Positions 8,149 through 16,301 of a DNA stretch of 64,000 bases are shown one piece after another. Each line of letters starts with the position of its first letter. Position 1 is the stretch's first letter. The translations under genes were made by a program, and so were the position numbers. This DNA comes from JANPCX01 sp046049865 (GTDB taxonomy: Bacteria > Pseudomonadota > Gammaproteobacteria > Burkholderiales > Burkholderiaceae_C). The notes below the pieces were generated by a model, which did not search any database, was not told where the DNA came from, and saw only the letters and a list, made by a program, of their open reading frames with translations. The DNA lies in NCBI GenBank assembly GCA_046049865.1, contig JBJOQO010000010.1, positions 1 through 64,000 on the forward strand. The letters are read 5' to 3'.

Positions 8149-8413
8149 AGGTCAGGTTTCAATACTGTTCGTATAGTGTAATTTGACAGATACTTGAAGT
8201 CTGGACAACAGTTGGAGCTGCAAATGGCGAGACCCAAGGCGGGGCTGGGTGAAGGTGCACAACTGGAAGACTATCTCAGCGTGAGTGTTTTTGGGTTGCG
8301 TTTTTCCAACCCAAGGGCCTGACTGTCAGGTCTAATATTTATACATCTACCGCGCAGACCAATGCATGCCCACGGTCAGGTCCAACATTCACACACTCAC
8401 CGCAGCAAACCAA
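8149..8413. repeat. Degenerate direct repeats with GTCAGGT core
   Basis: Three copies of a GTCAGGT(C/T) block followed by an AT-rich tail are visible, at about 8150, 8325 and 8375. The last two are clearly related over nearly 40 bases (8325-8362 and 8375-8413), with about three quarters of the positions shared, ending in the same GCAxACCAA. Related blocks are often found near REP-type and transposon remnants in betaproteobacteria. The link to any particular element is inferred. Confidence 0.5.
8224..8322 (+). pseudogene. Possible 5' scrap of an IS4-type transposase
   Basis: An ATG followed by 31 more codons begins MARPKAGLGEGAQLEDYLSV, which resembles the N-terminus of IS4-family transposases (small basic start, LGxGxxLxDYLS). 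The frame then ends at a TGA (8320-8322) and nothing downstream continues the family. It lies among the GTCAGGT repeats. The resemblance is short, so this could be chance. Confidence 0.3.
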
Positions 8414-8437
8414 GCCCCCTCACTTCTCTAACGCCCC

Positions 8438-9868
8438 TCACCTCACCTGACACACCTTGAGCATGTTGGTGCCGCCCGGATGCCCCATGGGCTCGCCACA
8501 GGTGATGGCATAGGTATCGCCGGGTTTGAGCACGCCTTTGGACACGAGCAGGGCTTCGGCTTGTGCCAGCGCTTGGTCCCTGTCTTCGCAGTTGGGCATC
8601 AAGAGGGGCCGCACGTTGCGGTACAGCGCCATCTTGCGCTGGCTCTTGAGCTGCGAGGTGAGTCCGTAAATGGGCACGTGAATTTTCTGGCGACTCATCC
8701 ACAAGGCGGTGGAGCCTGACTCGGTCAGCGCGAGAATGGCTTTGCACCCCAAGTGGTGCGCAGTAAAGAGTGCGCCCATGGCAATGGACTGGTCGATGCG
8801 GCCGAAAGTCTTGTTGCTGAAATCGGCATCCAGGGTCACGTCTTCAGCGTTCTCGGCTTCGATGCAAATGCTGGCCATCATTTCCACCGTTTCCACCGGG
8901 TACTTGCCCGCCGCGGTTTCGGCGCTCAACATCACGGCATCGGTGCCGTCGAGCACCGCGTTGGCCACGTCGCTGACCTCGGCCCGAGTAGGCACGGGGT
9001 TGACGATCATGGACTCCATCATTTGTGTTGCGGTGATGACGACCCGGTCCAGGGCCCGGGCCATTTTGATCATGCGTTTTTGTAATGCGGGGACAGCCGC
9101 GTTGCCCACCTCCACCGCCAAATCGCCCCGCGCCACCATGATGCCGTCGCTGGCTTTGATGATGGACTCCAGCACCGGAATGGCTTCGCTGCGTTCAATC
9201 TTGGCGATCATGGCGGGTTTGTGGCGCCAGGGCTCGCCGGCCACATTGGCCAGTTGGCGGGCCATTTCCATGTCGGTGGCGTTCTTGGGGAAACTCACCG
9301 CCAGGTATTCGCACTGAAAGCTCATGGCGGTTTTGATGTCGTCCATGTCTTTGGCGGTCAGTGCAGGGGCCGTCAGGCCACCGCCGGCTTTGTTGATGCC
9401 TTTGTTGTTGGACAACTCGCCGCCCACCACCACCGTGGTGTGAACCAATTCACCCACCACCGCATCCACGGTGAGCCTGAGCAGGCCATCGTTGAGCAAG
9501 AGGGTGTCGCCCGGCTTCACATCGCGTGGCAGCTCTTTGTAGTCCAGACCCACACGGTCGTTGTTGCCGAGTTCGGTGGTGGCGCCATCCAGAATGAATT
9601 TCTGTCCGGGTGTGAGTTCGGTTTTGCCGCCCTCAAATTTGCCGACCCGGATCTTGGGGCCTTGCAGGTCGGCCATGATGGCCACTTCTTTGCCTGCCTT
9701 GGCCGCCACTTCACGCACCAGGTTGGCGCGGGCGATGTGGTCCTGGGCTTTGCCGTGGGAGAAGTTGAGCCTCACCACGTCCACCCCGGCGCGAATCATC
9801 TGCTCCAGCACCTCGGGGGAGCTGGATGCGGGGCCCAGGGTGGCGACAATTTTGGTGGCACGGGACAT
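8438..9868 (-). CDS. pyk: Pyruvate kinase
   Basis: A complete 476-residue enzyme that transfers phosphate from phosphoenolpyruvate to ADP, making ATP and pyruvate in the last step of glycolysis. The N-terminus (TKIVATLGPASSS, then VRLNFSHG) and the catalytic lysine region (MIAKIERSEA), the MVARGDLAVE loop and the ATQMMESM motif are all present. It lies 44 bases downstream of pgk on the same strand, so the two are probably co-transcribed. Confidence 0.97.
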   Translation of the reverse strand: MSRATKIVATLGPASSSPEVLEQMIRAGVDVVRLNFSHGKAQDHIARANLVREVAAKAGKEVAIMADLQGPKIRVGKFEGGKTELTPGQKFILDGATTELGNNDRVGLDYKELPRDVKPGDTLLLNDGLLRLTVDAVVGELVHTTVVVGGELSNNKGINKAGGGLTAPALTAKDMDDIKTAMSFQCEYLAVSFPKNATDMEMARQLANVAGEPWRHKPAMIAKIERSEAIPVLESIIKASDGIMVARGDLAVEVGNAAVPALQKRMIKMARALDRVVITATQMMESMIVNPVPTRAEVSDVANAVLDGTDAVMLSAETAAGKYPVETVEMMASICIEAENAEDVTLDADFSNKTFGRIDQSIAMGALFTAHHLGCKAILALTESGSTALWMSRQKIHVPIYGLTSQLKSQRKMALYRNVRPLLMPNCEDRDQALAQAEALLVSKGVLKPGDTYAITCGEPMGHPGGTNMLKVCQVR

Positions 9869-9912
9869 GAGGAGGCTTTCGTCGGAATGAAGGAGCAGCG
9901 CCTGAAATTGCT

Positions 9913-11124
9913 TCAGCCAGCCGCGCGTTTTTGCAAAATTTCAAAAGCGGGCAGCGTTTTTCCTTCGAGGATTTCGAGGAAAGCGCCGCCGCCGGTCGAG
10001 ATGTAGCCCACCTGCTCTTCAATGCCGTATTTGGCAATGGCGGCCAAGGTATCACCACCGCCGGCAATGCTGAAAGCGCTGGATGCCGCAATCGCACGGG
10101 CCAAGGTTTCCGTGCCGTGCGAGAAGGCTTCGTATTCAAAGACACCGACGGGACCGTTCCAGACGATGGTGCCGGCGGCCTTGAGTTGGTCGGCCAGCAT
10201 GGCGGCCGTCCGGGGGCCAATGTCAAGGATCATGTCGGAGGCCTCAACATCCGCCACTGCCTTGACGGCTACCTGGGGACTCACCCCTTTCTTGAGATCG
10301 TCGAAGGACGTTGTCGATGTCACCACGTCCACGGGGATAGGCACGGCTGCCCCGCGGGCTTTCATGGCTTCGATCACGCTGCGGGCCTCGTTCACCAAAT
10401 CGGCTTCTGCAAGTGACTTGCCGATCGGCAACCCTTCCGCCAGCAGGAAGGTGTTCGCAATACCGCCCCCCACAATCAGTTGATCAACCTTCTGGGACAA
10501 GGCTTTCAGGATCGTCAACTTGGTGCTGACCTTGCTGCCCGCCACGATGGCCACCAAGGGCCGCTTCGGTGCCGTGAGCGCTTTGGTGATGGCGTCAATC
10601 TCAGCCGCCAGGAGTGGTCCAGCGCATGCCACCTGGGCGTACTGCGCGATGCCGTAGGTGGTGGCTTCGGCGCGGTGGGCGGTGCCAAAAGCGTCGTTCA
10701 CATAGATATCGCACAAAGCGGCCATCTTGCGTGACAGCGCCTCGTCGTTTTTCTTTTCGCCTTTGTTGACGCGGCAGTTTTCCAAAAGAACCACCTCGCC
10801 TGGGGCCACGGTCACACCATCAACCCAGTTGGCGATCAGGCGCACCGGCTTACCGAGCAGTTCGGCCAAGCGGGTGGCCACGGGGGCCAGAGAGTCCTCA
10901 GGCTTGAACTCGCCTTCGGTGGGGCGGCCCAGGTGCGACGTCACCATCACGGCCGCACCAGCTTTCAGAGCCAGTTCGATGCACGGCACCGAGGCGCGAA
11001 TGCGGGTGTCTTCTGTGATGCGACCCGCATCGTCTTGCGGCACATTGAGGTCGGCACGAATGAATACCCGCTTGGCAGCGACTTGGCCTTGGGCGACGAG
11101 GTCTTGGAATCGGAGAACGTTCAT
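9913..11124 (-). CDS. pgk: Phosphoglycerate kinase
   Basis: A 403-residue enzyme that makes ATP and 3-phosphoglycerate from 1,3-bisphosphoglycerate in glycolysis (the reverse in gluconeogenesis). The substrate-binding FIRADLNVPQ near the N-terminus, the HLGRP motif, the hinge region AGSKVSTKL and the C-terminal nucleotide loop GGGDTLAAI are intact. It is first of a pgk-pyk pair. A TAGAAT -10-like box (11154-11149, minus) lies about 25 bases before the ATG but has no good -35, so the promoter is uncertain. Confidence 0.97.
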   Translation of the reverse strand: MNVLRFQDLVAQGQVAAKRVFIRADLNVPQDDAGRITEDTRIRASVPCIELALKAGAAVMVTSHLGRPTEGEFKPEDSLAPVATRLAELLGKPVRLIANWVDGVTVAPGEVVLLENCRVNKGEKKNDEALSRKMAALCDIYVNDAFGTAHRAEATTYGIAQYAQVACAGPLLAAEIDAITKALTAPKRPLVAIVAGSKVSTKLTILKALSQKVDQLIVGGGIANTFLLAEGLPIGKSLAEADLVNEARSVIEAMKARGAAVPIPVDVVTSTTSFDDLKKGVSPQVAVKAVADVEASDMILDIGPRTAAMLADQLKAAGTIVWNGPVGVFEYEAFSHGTETLARAIAASSAFSIAGGGDTLAAIAKYGIEEQVGYISTGGGAFLEILEGKTLPAFEILQKRAAG

Positions 11125-11268
11125 GGGCAGTCTAAAAAGAGTGGGTGGATTCTAGGGACGAGTGGCAACGAATACGGCGTTTTGAGTTACCAAGCGGTTC
11201 CCAAACGCTGACGCGCTAAAAGCGTATTGGACACGATAGGCGCATGCCCTGGCCACACTGCCGCCCGC

Positions 11269-11598
11269 TCACCAGCCCCAAACAATTCTCAAGGGCAAAA
11301 AGACGGCCATGCCGGCCAGGATGGTGCCCAACAAACCGCGCCGCCAAAGGTAGTAGGCAACGGCTGCCGCAGCGCCAAAGAGCCGGGCGTCTAACCAGGT
11401 GGTGATGAGTTGACCTTGTGTCAGCAGCACTTCAGGCACCACCACGGCAGCCAATGCGGCAAGCGGGGCATACCGCAGCCCACGCTGCGCCCAATCGGGC
11501 AGCACCCATTCTTGCTGCGACACCAGAAAGAAGCCTCGCGTCAAAATGGAAATCACACCCAATCCCAAAAAGGTGATCACGATCTCTGTGTCGGTCAT
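11269..11598 (-). CDS. azlD: AzlD-family small membrane protein (branched-chain amino acid export)
   Basis: A 109-residue protein with about three to four hydrophobic segments and the AzlD start TDTEIVITFLGLGVISILTR. AzlD works with the larger AzlC as a two-component exporter of branched-chain amino acids and analogues. The start is the ATG that overlaps the azlC stop (ATGA, 11595-11598); a longer frame from 11676 would intrude into azlC. Translational coupling with azlC is expected. Confidence 0.85.
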   Translation of the reverse strand: MTDTEIVITFLGLGVISILTRGFFLVSQQEWVLPDWAQRGLRYAPLAALAAVVVPEVLLTQGQLITTWLDARLFGAAAAVAYYLWRRGLLGTILAGMAVFLPLRIVWGW

Positions 11599-12398
11599 GA
11601 CGCTGCGCCTTCTTGTTGCTTGGTCGGCTCCTGCCCTTGGCTGACCGACTTGTATCCGGGGCGACGGGCCAGCCATTTGCGCACTTTTCGGCCTGCGTCA
11701 TCACCCCCGTCCATCATCAACCCGACCGAGACTGCAGCGGCAATTGCCACCACGATGTGCAACTTGAACGGCAGCGCGAACGCAGCAATCGCTGCGCATC
11801 CCGCGACCACCGCAGCGACCACTGTGGCTTTGTCCGACAACAAAGCACAGACCAAACCCAAAAGTGCCAGCACGCCAGCGAAACCCAAACCCCATTGGGT
11901 CGGCACGACATCGGCCAACAAAATACCCACCACCGATGGGATCTGCCAGGCCCACCAATTAAAAACACCCCCACCAAGGAAGTATTCGATCTGCCCTTGG
12001 TCAGCTCGCGGCTCTTCAAAACGTTTCATGAAGAGCACGTAGTTCAAGTCGCCCGCCAGATAGCCCAGGGCCAAACGTTTGGGCAGAGGCAAATGTATGA
12101 AATAGGGTCGCCACTGCGCGCTGAAAATCACAAACCGCAAGTTGACGCAAAAAGCGGTGGCCCACACCACCCAGATCGGCGCACCCGCAGCAATCAAGGG
12201 CAATGCGGCCAATTGAGCGCTGCCGGCAAATACAACAAAAGTCATCACCAGAGCGAGAGGCACTGACAGACCGCTCTTGACCATGGCCACGCCCGTGACC
12301 AGCCCCCAGGCAGAGATGCCGAGGCTGACCGCAGCCATGTCTTTCGCGCCAAGGATGAATTGGGGGTGGGTGAAGGTGCTACGCAGTGAAGCCATCAC
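11595..12398 (-). CDS. azlC: AzlC-family permease (branched-chain amino acid export)
   Basis: A 267-residue polytopic membrane protein of the AzlC family, with the conserved TFVVFAGSAQLAALPL segment and FCVNLRFVIFSAQW motif. It forms an exporter with the small AzlD subunit encoded directly downstream and overlapping by four bases. Substrates in characterised members are branched-chain amino acids or toxic analogues. The C-terminal tail of about 30 residues is charged and not part of the family core. Upstream lies a MITE-like element. Confidence 0.88.
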   Translation of the reverse strand: MMASLRSTFTHPQFILGAKDMAAVSLGISAWGLVTGVAMVKSGLSVPLALVMTFVVFAGSAQLAALPLIAAGAPIWVVWATAFCVNLRFVIFSAQWRPYFIHLPLPKRLALGYLAGDLNYVLFMKRFEEPRADQGQIEYFLGGGVFNWWAWQIPSVVGILLADVVPTQWGLGFAGVLALLGLVCALLSDKATVVAAVVAGCAAIAAFALPFKLHIVVAIAAAVSVGLMMDGGDDAGRKVRKWLARRPGYKSVSQGQEPTKQQEGAAS

Positions 12399-12451
12399 AC
12401 CATTGTCGCGGCATCCAAGGCGTTGCGCTTAGCGCGGGCTGCTTCTCCCGC

Positions 12452-12764
12452 CTAGCCCGGATATTTCACCAGGGACACGCCCGAGTGGGCTGTGATGCGG
12501 TGCGCTGGCAAGGCGAGACGACGCTGCGGGCTCGTGCCCGCGAGGCGCAGACCGGACACAAACAGTCCTTGAGGACTGTTTGTGCCTGTCGAGGGCCAAA
12601 GCCTCTGGCTTTGGCGGAGCAACGCGGAAAGCAGGCCGCAGCACGGCTCAATCGGGTGTGTAGCGCTCGGACCAAATTGGATTTGGTACTCGAAGCCGAG
12701 AAATTGAGCATTCATGAGGTGTTGTGGGACATAGAAGAGCGACCTGGTGAAATATTCGGGCTAG
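12452..12764. mobile_element. MITE-like element with 22-bp terminal inverted repeats
   Basis: The 313-base segment begins with CTAG then CCCGGATATTTCACCAGG (12452-12473) and ends with the inverse copy (12743-12764), differing at one position. The outer CTAG on both sides is itself a palindrome, so it may be part of the repeat or a target duplication. There is no transposase gene; short frames inside have no recognisable motif. Two perfect hairpins lie within: a 12-bp stem with a TTGA loop (12557-12584) and a 9-bp stem (12595-12615). The structure is that of a non-autonomous element moved by a related insertion sequence elsewhere. It occupies almost all of the 381-base gap 12399-12779. Confidence 0.75.
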
Positions 12765-12779
12765 AGCCGGTGAAGGGCC

Positions 12780-13175
12780 TCAGCCCTTGCCGTCTTTGGG
12801 CTTGGCGGCCGCGTCGCCCGACTTCTTGTCGCCGTTTTTGCCGGCTGCCTTGTCACCTGCTTTTTCACCCGACGCGTCGGCAGCTTTGGTCGCGTTTTGA
12901 GCTGAGAGCTCGGGCACCACGGCTTCCATGTTGTTCTCGCGCATGTAGTCGTTCATGTCACGCCAGCCCGCAAACACAGCTGCTTTGTCGGCTTTGCGGT
13001 TCATCACATAACAGTCTTCAATGGCACGGCCCGCGTGACGACAAGCGCCGCCAACCGCGCGGCCTTCGGCATCACGCGCAGCCGCCACCTTTTCGGGCGA
13101 TTCAATGCCCAGCATTTCGCAGCCCGCCAACAAAGCGGAGGACAACATCAGGATGGTGAGTGCCAAACGTGACAT
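12780..13175 (-). CDS. Small lipoprotein of unknown function
   Basis: A 131-residue protein starting at MSRLALTILMLSSALLAGC, a lipoprotein signal with lipobox LAGC (cysteine at about residue 19). A longer frame to 13340 adds 55 residues without homology and would bury the signal, so this start is preferred. The mature part contains two further cysteines (GGACRHAG, EDCYVMN) that could form a disulfide, and ends in a Lys/Ala/Gly-rich tail. Envelope location is well supported; function is not known. Confidence 0.75.
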   Translation of the reverse strand: MSRLALTILMLSSALLAGCEMLGIESPEKVAAARDAEGRAVGGACRHAGRAIEDCYVMNRKADKAAVFAGWRDMNDYMRENNMEAVVPELSAQNATKAADASGEKAGDKAAGKNGDKKSGDAAAKPKDGKG

Positions 13176-13254
13176 GGGGATTCCTTCCATGTCTGCTTTA
13201 TCGGTTGTTGTCGCAGCAACTTGAGCAACGCTGCGACGATGGGTAAAAAAATTC

Positions 13255-14253
13255 TCAGGATGGCTTTGGAGCTTCCAGTCGGCTGTTCGGTGCTGGCCAG
13301 CGGCCCTGCAGACACAGTTCGGCCGGCAAACGTTTTCCACCTGGGCGCTGCAACTCCAAGAGACGCAGCGCCCCTTGGCCGCAAGCCACGATCAATTCGC
13401 CTGGGCGGCCGTGCAAGACCTCCCCCGCGAGCCCTGTTCCAGACACAACCTCCGCCCGCCACACCTTGACCACCTCGCCGGCGCAAAACATGGCTGCGCA
13501 CGGATACGGATCGAACGCACGGATACGGCGCTCAATGGCATGGGCAGGTTGCGACCAGTCAATCCCAGCCTCGGCTTTTTCTATCTTATGGGCATAGGTC
13601 ACGCCTTGCGAGGGTTGCGGCAGCGGCAACAAACGCGCCGTACCCAGCTCTGGCAGCGCGGCCGCCGTCATATCGGCTCCTAATGCGGCCAGACGTTCGT
13701 GCAAGGACGCGGTGGTATCCGAAGGTTCGATGGCCACAGTGGCCATACGCAAGATGGCACCCGTATCCAGCCCCGCATCCATCTGCATCAAGGTGATGCC
13801 GGTTTGGGCATCGCCGGCCTCAATGGCGCGGTGTATAGGCGCCGCCCCCCGCCAACGTGGCAACAAAGAAGCGTGAATGTTCACACAACCCAACCTGGGC
13901 AGAGACAGCACCCATTGCGGCAAGATCAGGCCGTAGGCGGCCACCACCATCACATCGATTCGAGCCTGCGCCAAGGCCTGTTGTGCGGACGCCGCATCCT
14001 CGGGCGTTTTGCCATCAAGCCTCAAACTGCGCGGCTGAATGACGGGCAAACCCCGAGACAGCGCGTATGCCTTGACCGCAGATGGCTGCAGCTTCAGACC
14101 CCGACCGGCCGGCCGATCAGGCTGCGTCAACACCAGGGGCACCTCAAAACCAGCTTGCACCACAGCCTGCAGGGCGACTTTGGCAAATTCGGGCGTACCG
14201 GCGAATGCAACCCTCAACGTGGGGCCAGACGCGCTACCTTCACCGCTGCTCAT
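13255..14253 (-). CDS. fmt: Methionyl-tRNA formyltransferase
   Basis: A 332-residue enzyme that formylates the methionine on initiator tRNA using 10-formyl-tetrahydrofolate. Residues about 12-200 contain the formyltransferase fold with AFAGTPEFAKVAL and the catalytic HASLLPRWRGAAPI segment; a C-terminal OB-like tRNA-binding domain follows. The start overlaps the end of def by 14 bases. The pair def-fmt processes the start and finish of formyl-methionine use, and the initiator tRNA gene is in this window at 23.9 kb. Confidence 0.96.
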   Translation of the reverse strand: MSSGEGSASGPTLRVAFAGTPEFAKVALQAVVQAGFEVPLVLTQPDRPAGRGLKLQPSAVKAYALSRGLPVIQPRSLRLDGKTPEDAASAQQALAQARIDVMVVAAYGLILPQWVLSLPRLGCVNIHASLLPRWRGAAPIHRAIEAGDAQTGITLMQMDAGLDTGAILRMATVAIEPSDTTASLHERLAALGADMTAAALPELGTARLLPLPQPSQGVTYAHKIEKAEAGIDWSQPAHAIERRIRAFDPYPCAAMFCAGEVVKVWRAEVVSGTGLAGEVLHGRPGELIVACGQGALRLLELQRPGGKRLPAELCLQGRWPAPNSRLEAPKPS

Positions 14254-14749
14254 CGCGAGTCTTTTTGATCATCTTGGTTTTGATGCGGTCACGTTTAAGA
14301 GGGCTCAAGTACTCGACAAATACTTTGCCCATCAAGTGATCCATCTCGTGCTGTATGCAGACAGACAACAAGCCTTCAGCTTCGTGCTCAAAAGGCTGCC
14401 CATCACGCCCCAGCGCCCGCACCCGAACCCGCGCGTGGCGTGAGACTTTGTCATAGACCTCAGGAACCGAGAGGCAGCCTTCCTGGCCCAAAGCCAATTC
14501 CTCACTGCGCTCGATCAACTCCGGATTGATCAGCACCATGGCTTGGTCACGCTCCTCGGAGACGTCGATCACGATGACCCGCTGGTGCACATTGACCTGC
14601 GTGGCAGCCAAGCCAACTCCTTCGGCGGCGTACATGGTCTCCAGCATGTCGTCGAGCAATTGACGCGTGGAGTCATCCACCACAGTCACAGGCTTGGCCA
14701 CCGTATGTAACAGAGGGTCGGGATATCGAAGGATACGAAGCAAAGCCAT
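14240..14749 (-). CDS. def: Peptide deformylase
   Basis: A 169-residue metalloenzyme that removes the formyl group from nascent proteins. The three family motifs are present: GVGLAATQV, EGCLSVP and the metal-binding QHEMDH. The start MALLRILRYPDPLL is the usual one; a longer frame to 14860 adds 37 residues not found in the family. It precedes fmt with a 14-base overlap and is divergent from the LysM gene. Confidence 0.95.
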   Translation of the reverse strand: MALLRILRYPDPLLHTVAKPVTVVDDSTRQLLDDMLETMYAAEGVGLAATQVNVHQRVIVIDVSEERDQAMVLINPELIERSEELALGQEGCLSVPEVYDKVSRHARVRVRALGRDGQPFEHEAEGLLSVCIQHEMDHLMGKVFVEYLSPLKRDRIKTKMIKKTRDEQR

Positions 14750-15067
14750 ACAAAAACATCCAATGGGAAACAACAGACAAGAACATAAAAACCAAAAAAC
14801 ACCCTCACCGCTGGCCAGCAATCTGAAACAACTTGTGGGCGCAGCGCAACGAAGAAGCAAGCAACCCAGCTGATTTGATTTGTTTCAGCGGGTCACTTTC
14901 GTTGCGATATCAAGGGTTTAGAGGCAGAATCTGTGAAACTGATTGAGGAATTTTCGCCGATCTTGGCCTGCCCAGGTTGGCCGCCGTTTGGAAACCCCCA
15001 CGCGGCAAACTCTTTTGATTCATTCCCATCGAACGGTGCCCCGCACCGCCCTCGGAGACAGTCGTCC
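14750..15067. other. Divergent intergenic region between def and the LysM gene
   Basis: This 318-base stretch must hold the promoters for def-fmt (minus) and the LysM gene, possibly with dprA (plus). It is A-rich next to def. I find no clearly consensus -35/-10 pair on either strand and no RNA gene. GGAG at about 15054 is a plausible ribosome binding site for the LysM start. Confidence 0.5.
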
Positions 15068-16258
15068 ATGACACAACAAAGCCGCCCAGCCAACAAGCTC
15101 CAACCGACCCAGCGCATGGCCTCACACAGTAACTGGCTTTGGTGGGGCATGAGCGCCGTGCTCGGCTTGGCGGCAACACAGGCCAACGCCACCAATTTTC
15201 CCATCACGCCAAGCCAGCGGGGTACCGCCCAACAAGTTGCGGCTGCTGGCATCCCGTTGTCAGAGTTGGCCCCTAACGCGCCCGATTCACATGTCGTCAA
15301 GCGTGGCGATACGCTGTGGGACATCTCCAAGTTGTTCCTGAAAAGTCCATGGCGCTGGCCGGAGCTGTGGGGTATGAATTTGGAGCAAATTCGCAATCCT
15401 CACCTGATCTACCCTGGGCAGATCCTGATTCTGGAACGCATTGGCGACCGCGCTCGTCTGCGCGTTGGCGAGCCCGTGGGTGACACCGTGCGTCTGTCAC
15501 CGAGAGTTCGTGGTACGGACACCGGCCGCAACCCCATCGCATCCATTCCGTTTCACTTGATTGAACCGTTTTTGAACGAAGCGGTGATCTTCGAAAAGAA
15601 CGAGCTAGAGAGCGCTCCTCGCATCGTGGCGGCCCAGGAAGGCCGGGTCATGATGGGTAAAGGCGAAACTGCTTATGTCCGCGGCGATCTGGGCACCAAC
15701 ACCGCTTACCGTGTATTCCGCGAACCTCGCGCTTTGCTCGACCCAACGACCAAGGAAGTGCTGGGTTTTGAAGCGGCCTATGTCGGCTCCGCCGATTACA
15801 TTCGGGCTGGAGAGACCCGCACGGGCGCAGACGGAAAACCCGAGATCGTTCCAGCGACGTTCCGTCTCGCCAGTTTGCGCATGGAAGCCGGTGTAGGCGA
15901 CCGCCTGGCCCCGGTGCTACAGCGAGAGTTCACCAACTACGTGCCACGCCCGCCACAGAATCCCATTGGCGGACAACTCGCCTCAATTTACGGTGAAGGC
16001 CTCAATGCTGGGCAGAACCAGGTCGTCGCTTTGAACAAAGGCGCTCGTGATGGGCTAGAACGCGGCCACGTACTGGCACTTTGGCGCGACGGCGCACGGT
16101 CCGTGGACCGCACCGACCCGACGCGGCCGCTGCTCAAGCTTCCGGATGAGCGTCATGGCCTGCTCTTCGTCTTCCGCGTTTTCGACCGCATGTCTTATGC
16201 GTTGATCTTGAACGTACAGGAACCGGTCAAGGTCGGAGACCGCTTCACCCAGCCTTGA
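15068..16258 (+). CDS. Secreted LysM-domain protein
   Basis: A 396-residue protein with an N-terminal signal peptide (hydrophobic segment about residues 21-36, likely cut after TQANA) and a single LysM domain (about residues 75-122: VVKRGDTLWDISKLF ... NPHLIYPGQILIL). LysM domains bind peptidoglycan. The remaining 270 residues have no known catalytic motif. Its place directly upstream of dprA is typical of Burkholderiales. The start chosen is the first that gives a compact signal peptide; an in-frame ATG at 14933 adds 45 residues without homology, and ATG 15116 is an alternative. Confidence 0.88.
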   Translation: MTQQSRPANKLQPTQRMASHSNWLWWGMSAVLGLAATQANATNFPITPSQRGTAQQVAAAGIPLSELAPNAPDSHVVKRGDTLWDISKLFLKSPWRWPELWGMNLEQIRNPHLIYPGQILILERIGDRARLRVGEPVGDTVRLSPRVRGTDTGRNPIASIPFHLIEPFLNEAVIFEKNELESAPRIVAAQEGRVMMGKGETAYVRGDLGTNTAYRVFREPRALLDPTTKEVLGFEAAYVGSADYIRAGETRTGADGKPEIVPATFRLASLRMEAGVGDRLAPVLQREFTNYVPRPPQNPIGGQLASIYGEGLNAGQNQVVALNKGARDGLERGHVLALWRDGARSVDRTDPTRPLLKLPDERHGLLFVFRVFDRMSYALILNVQEPVKVGDRFTQP

Positions 16259-16301
16259 GTCCTGGATAGTCCGCAGCAGGGCGGAACGTCGCACCCACGC
16301 C

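Larger units (their letters stand above)
8116..8437. other. Non-coding stretch between the island ORF and pyk
   Basis: This 322-base gap separates the plus-strand island ORF from the end of pyk on the minus strand. It contains only the transposase-like scrap and the GTCAGGT repeats listed separately. I see no intact gene and no clear hairpin-plus-T-tract terminator for pyk. Confidence 0.6.

Noticed and set aside
12452..12715. Short minus-strand frames inside the MITE-like element as transposase remnants
   Set aside because: The translations have no transposase motif and overlap the internal hairpins; they look like chance frames.
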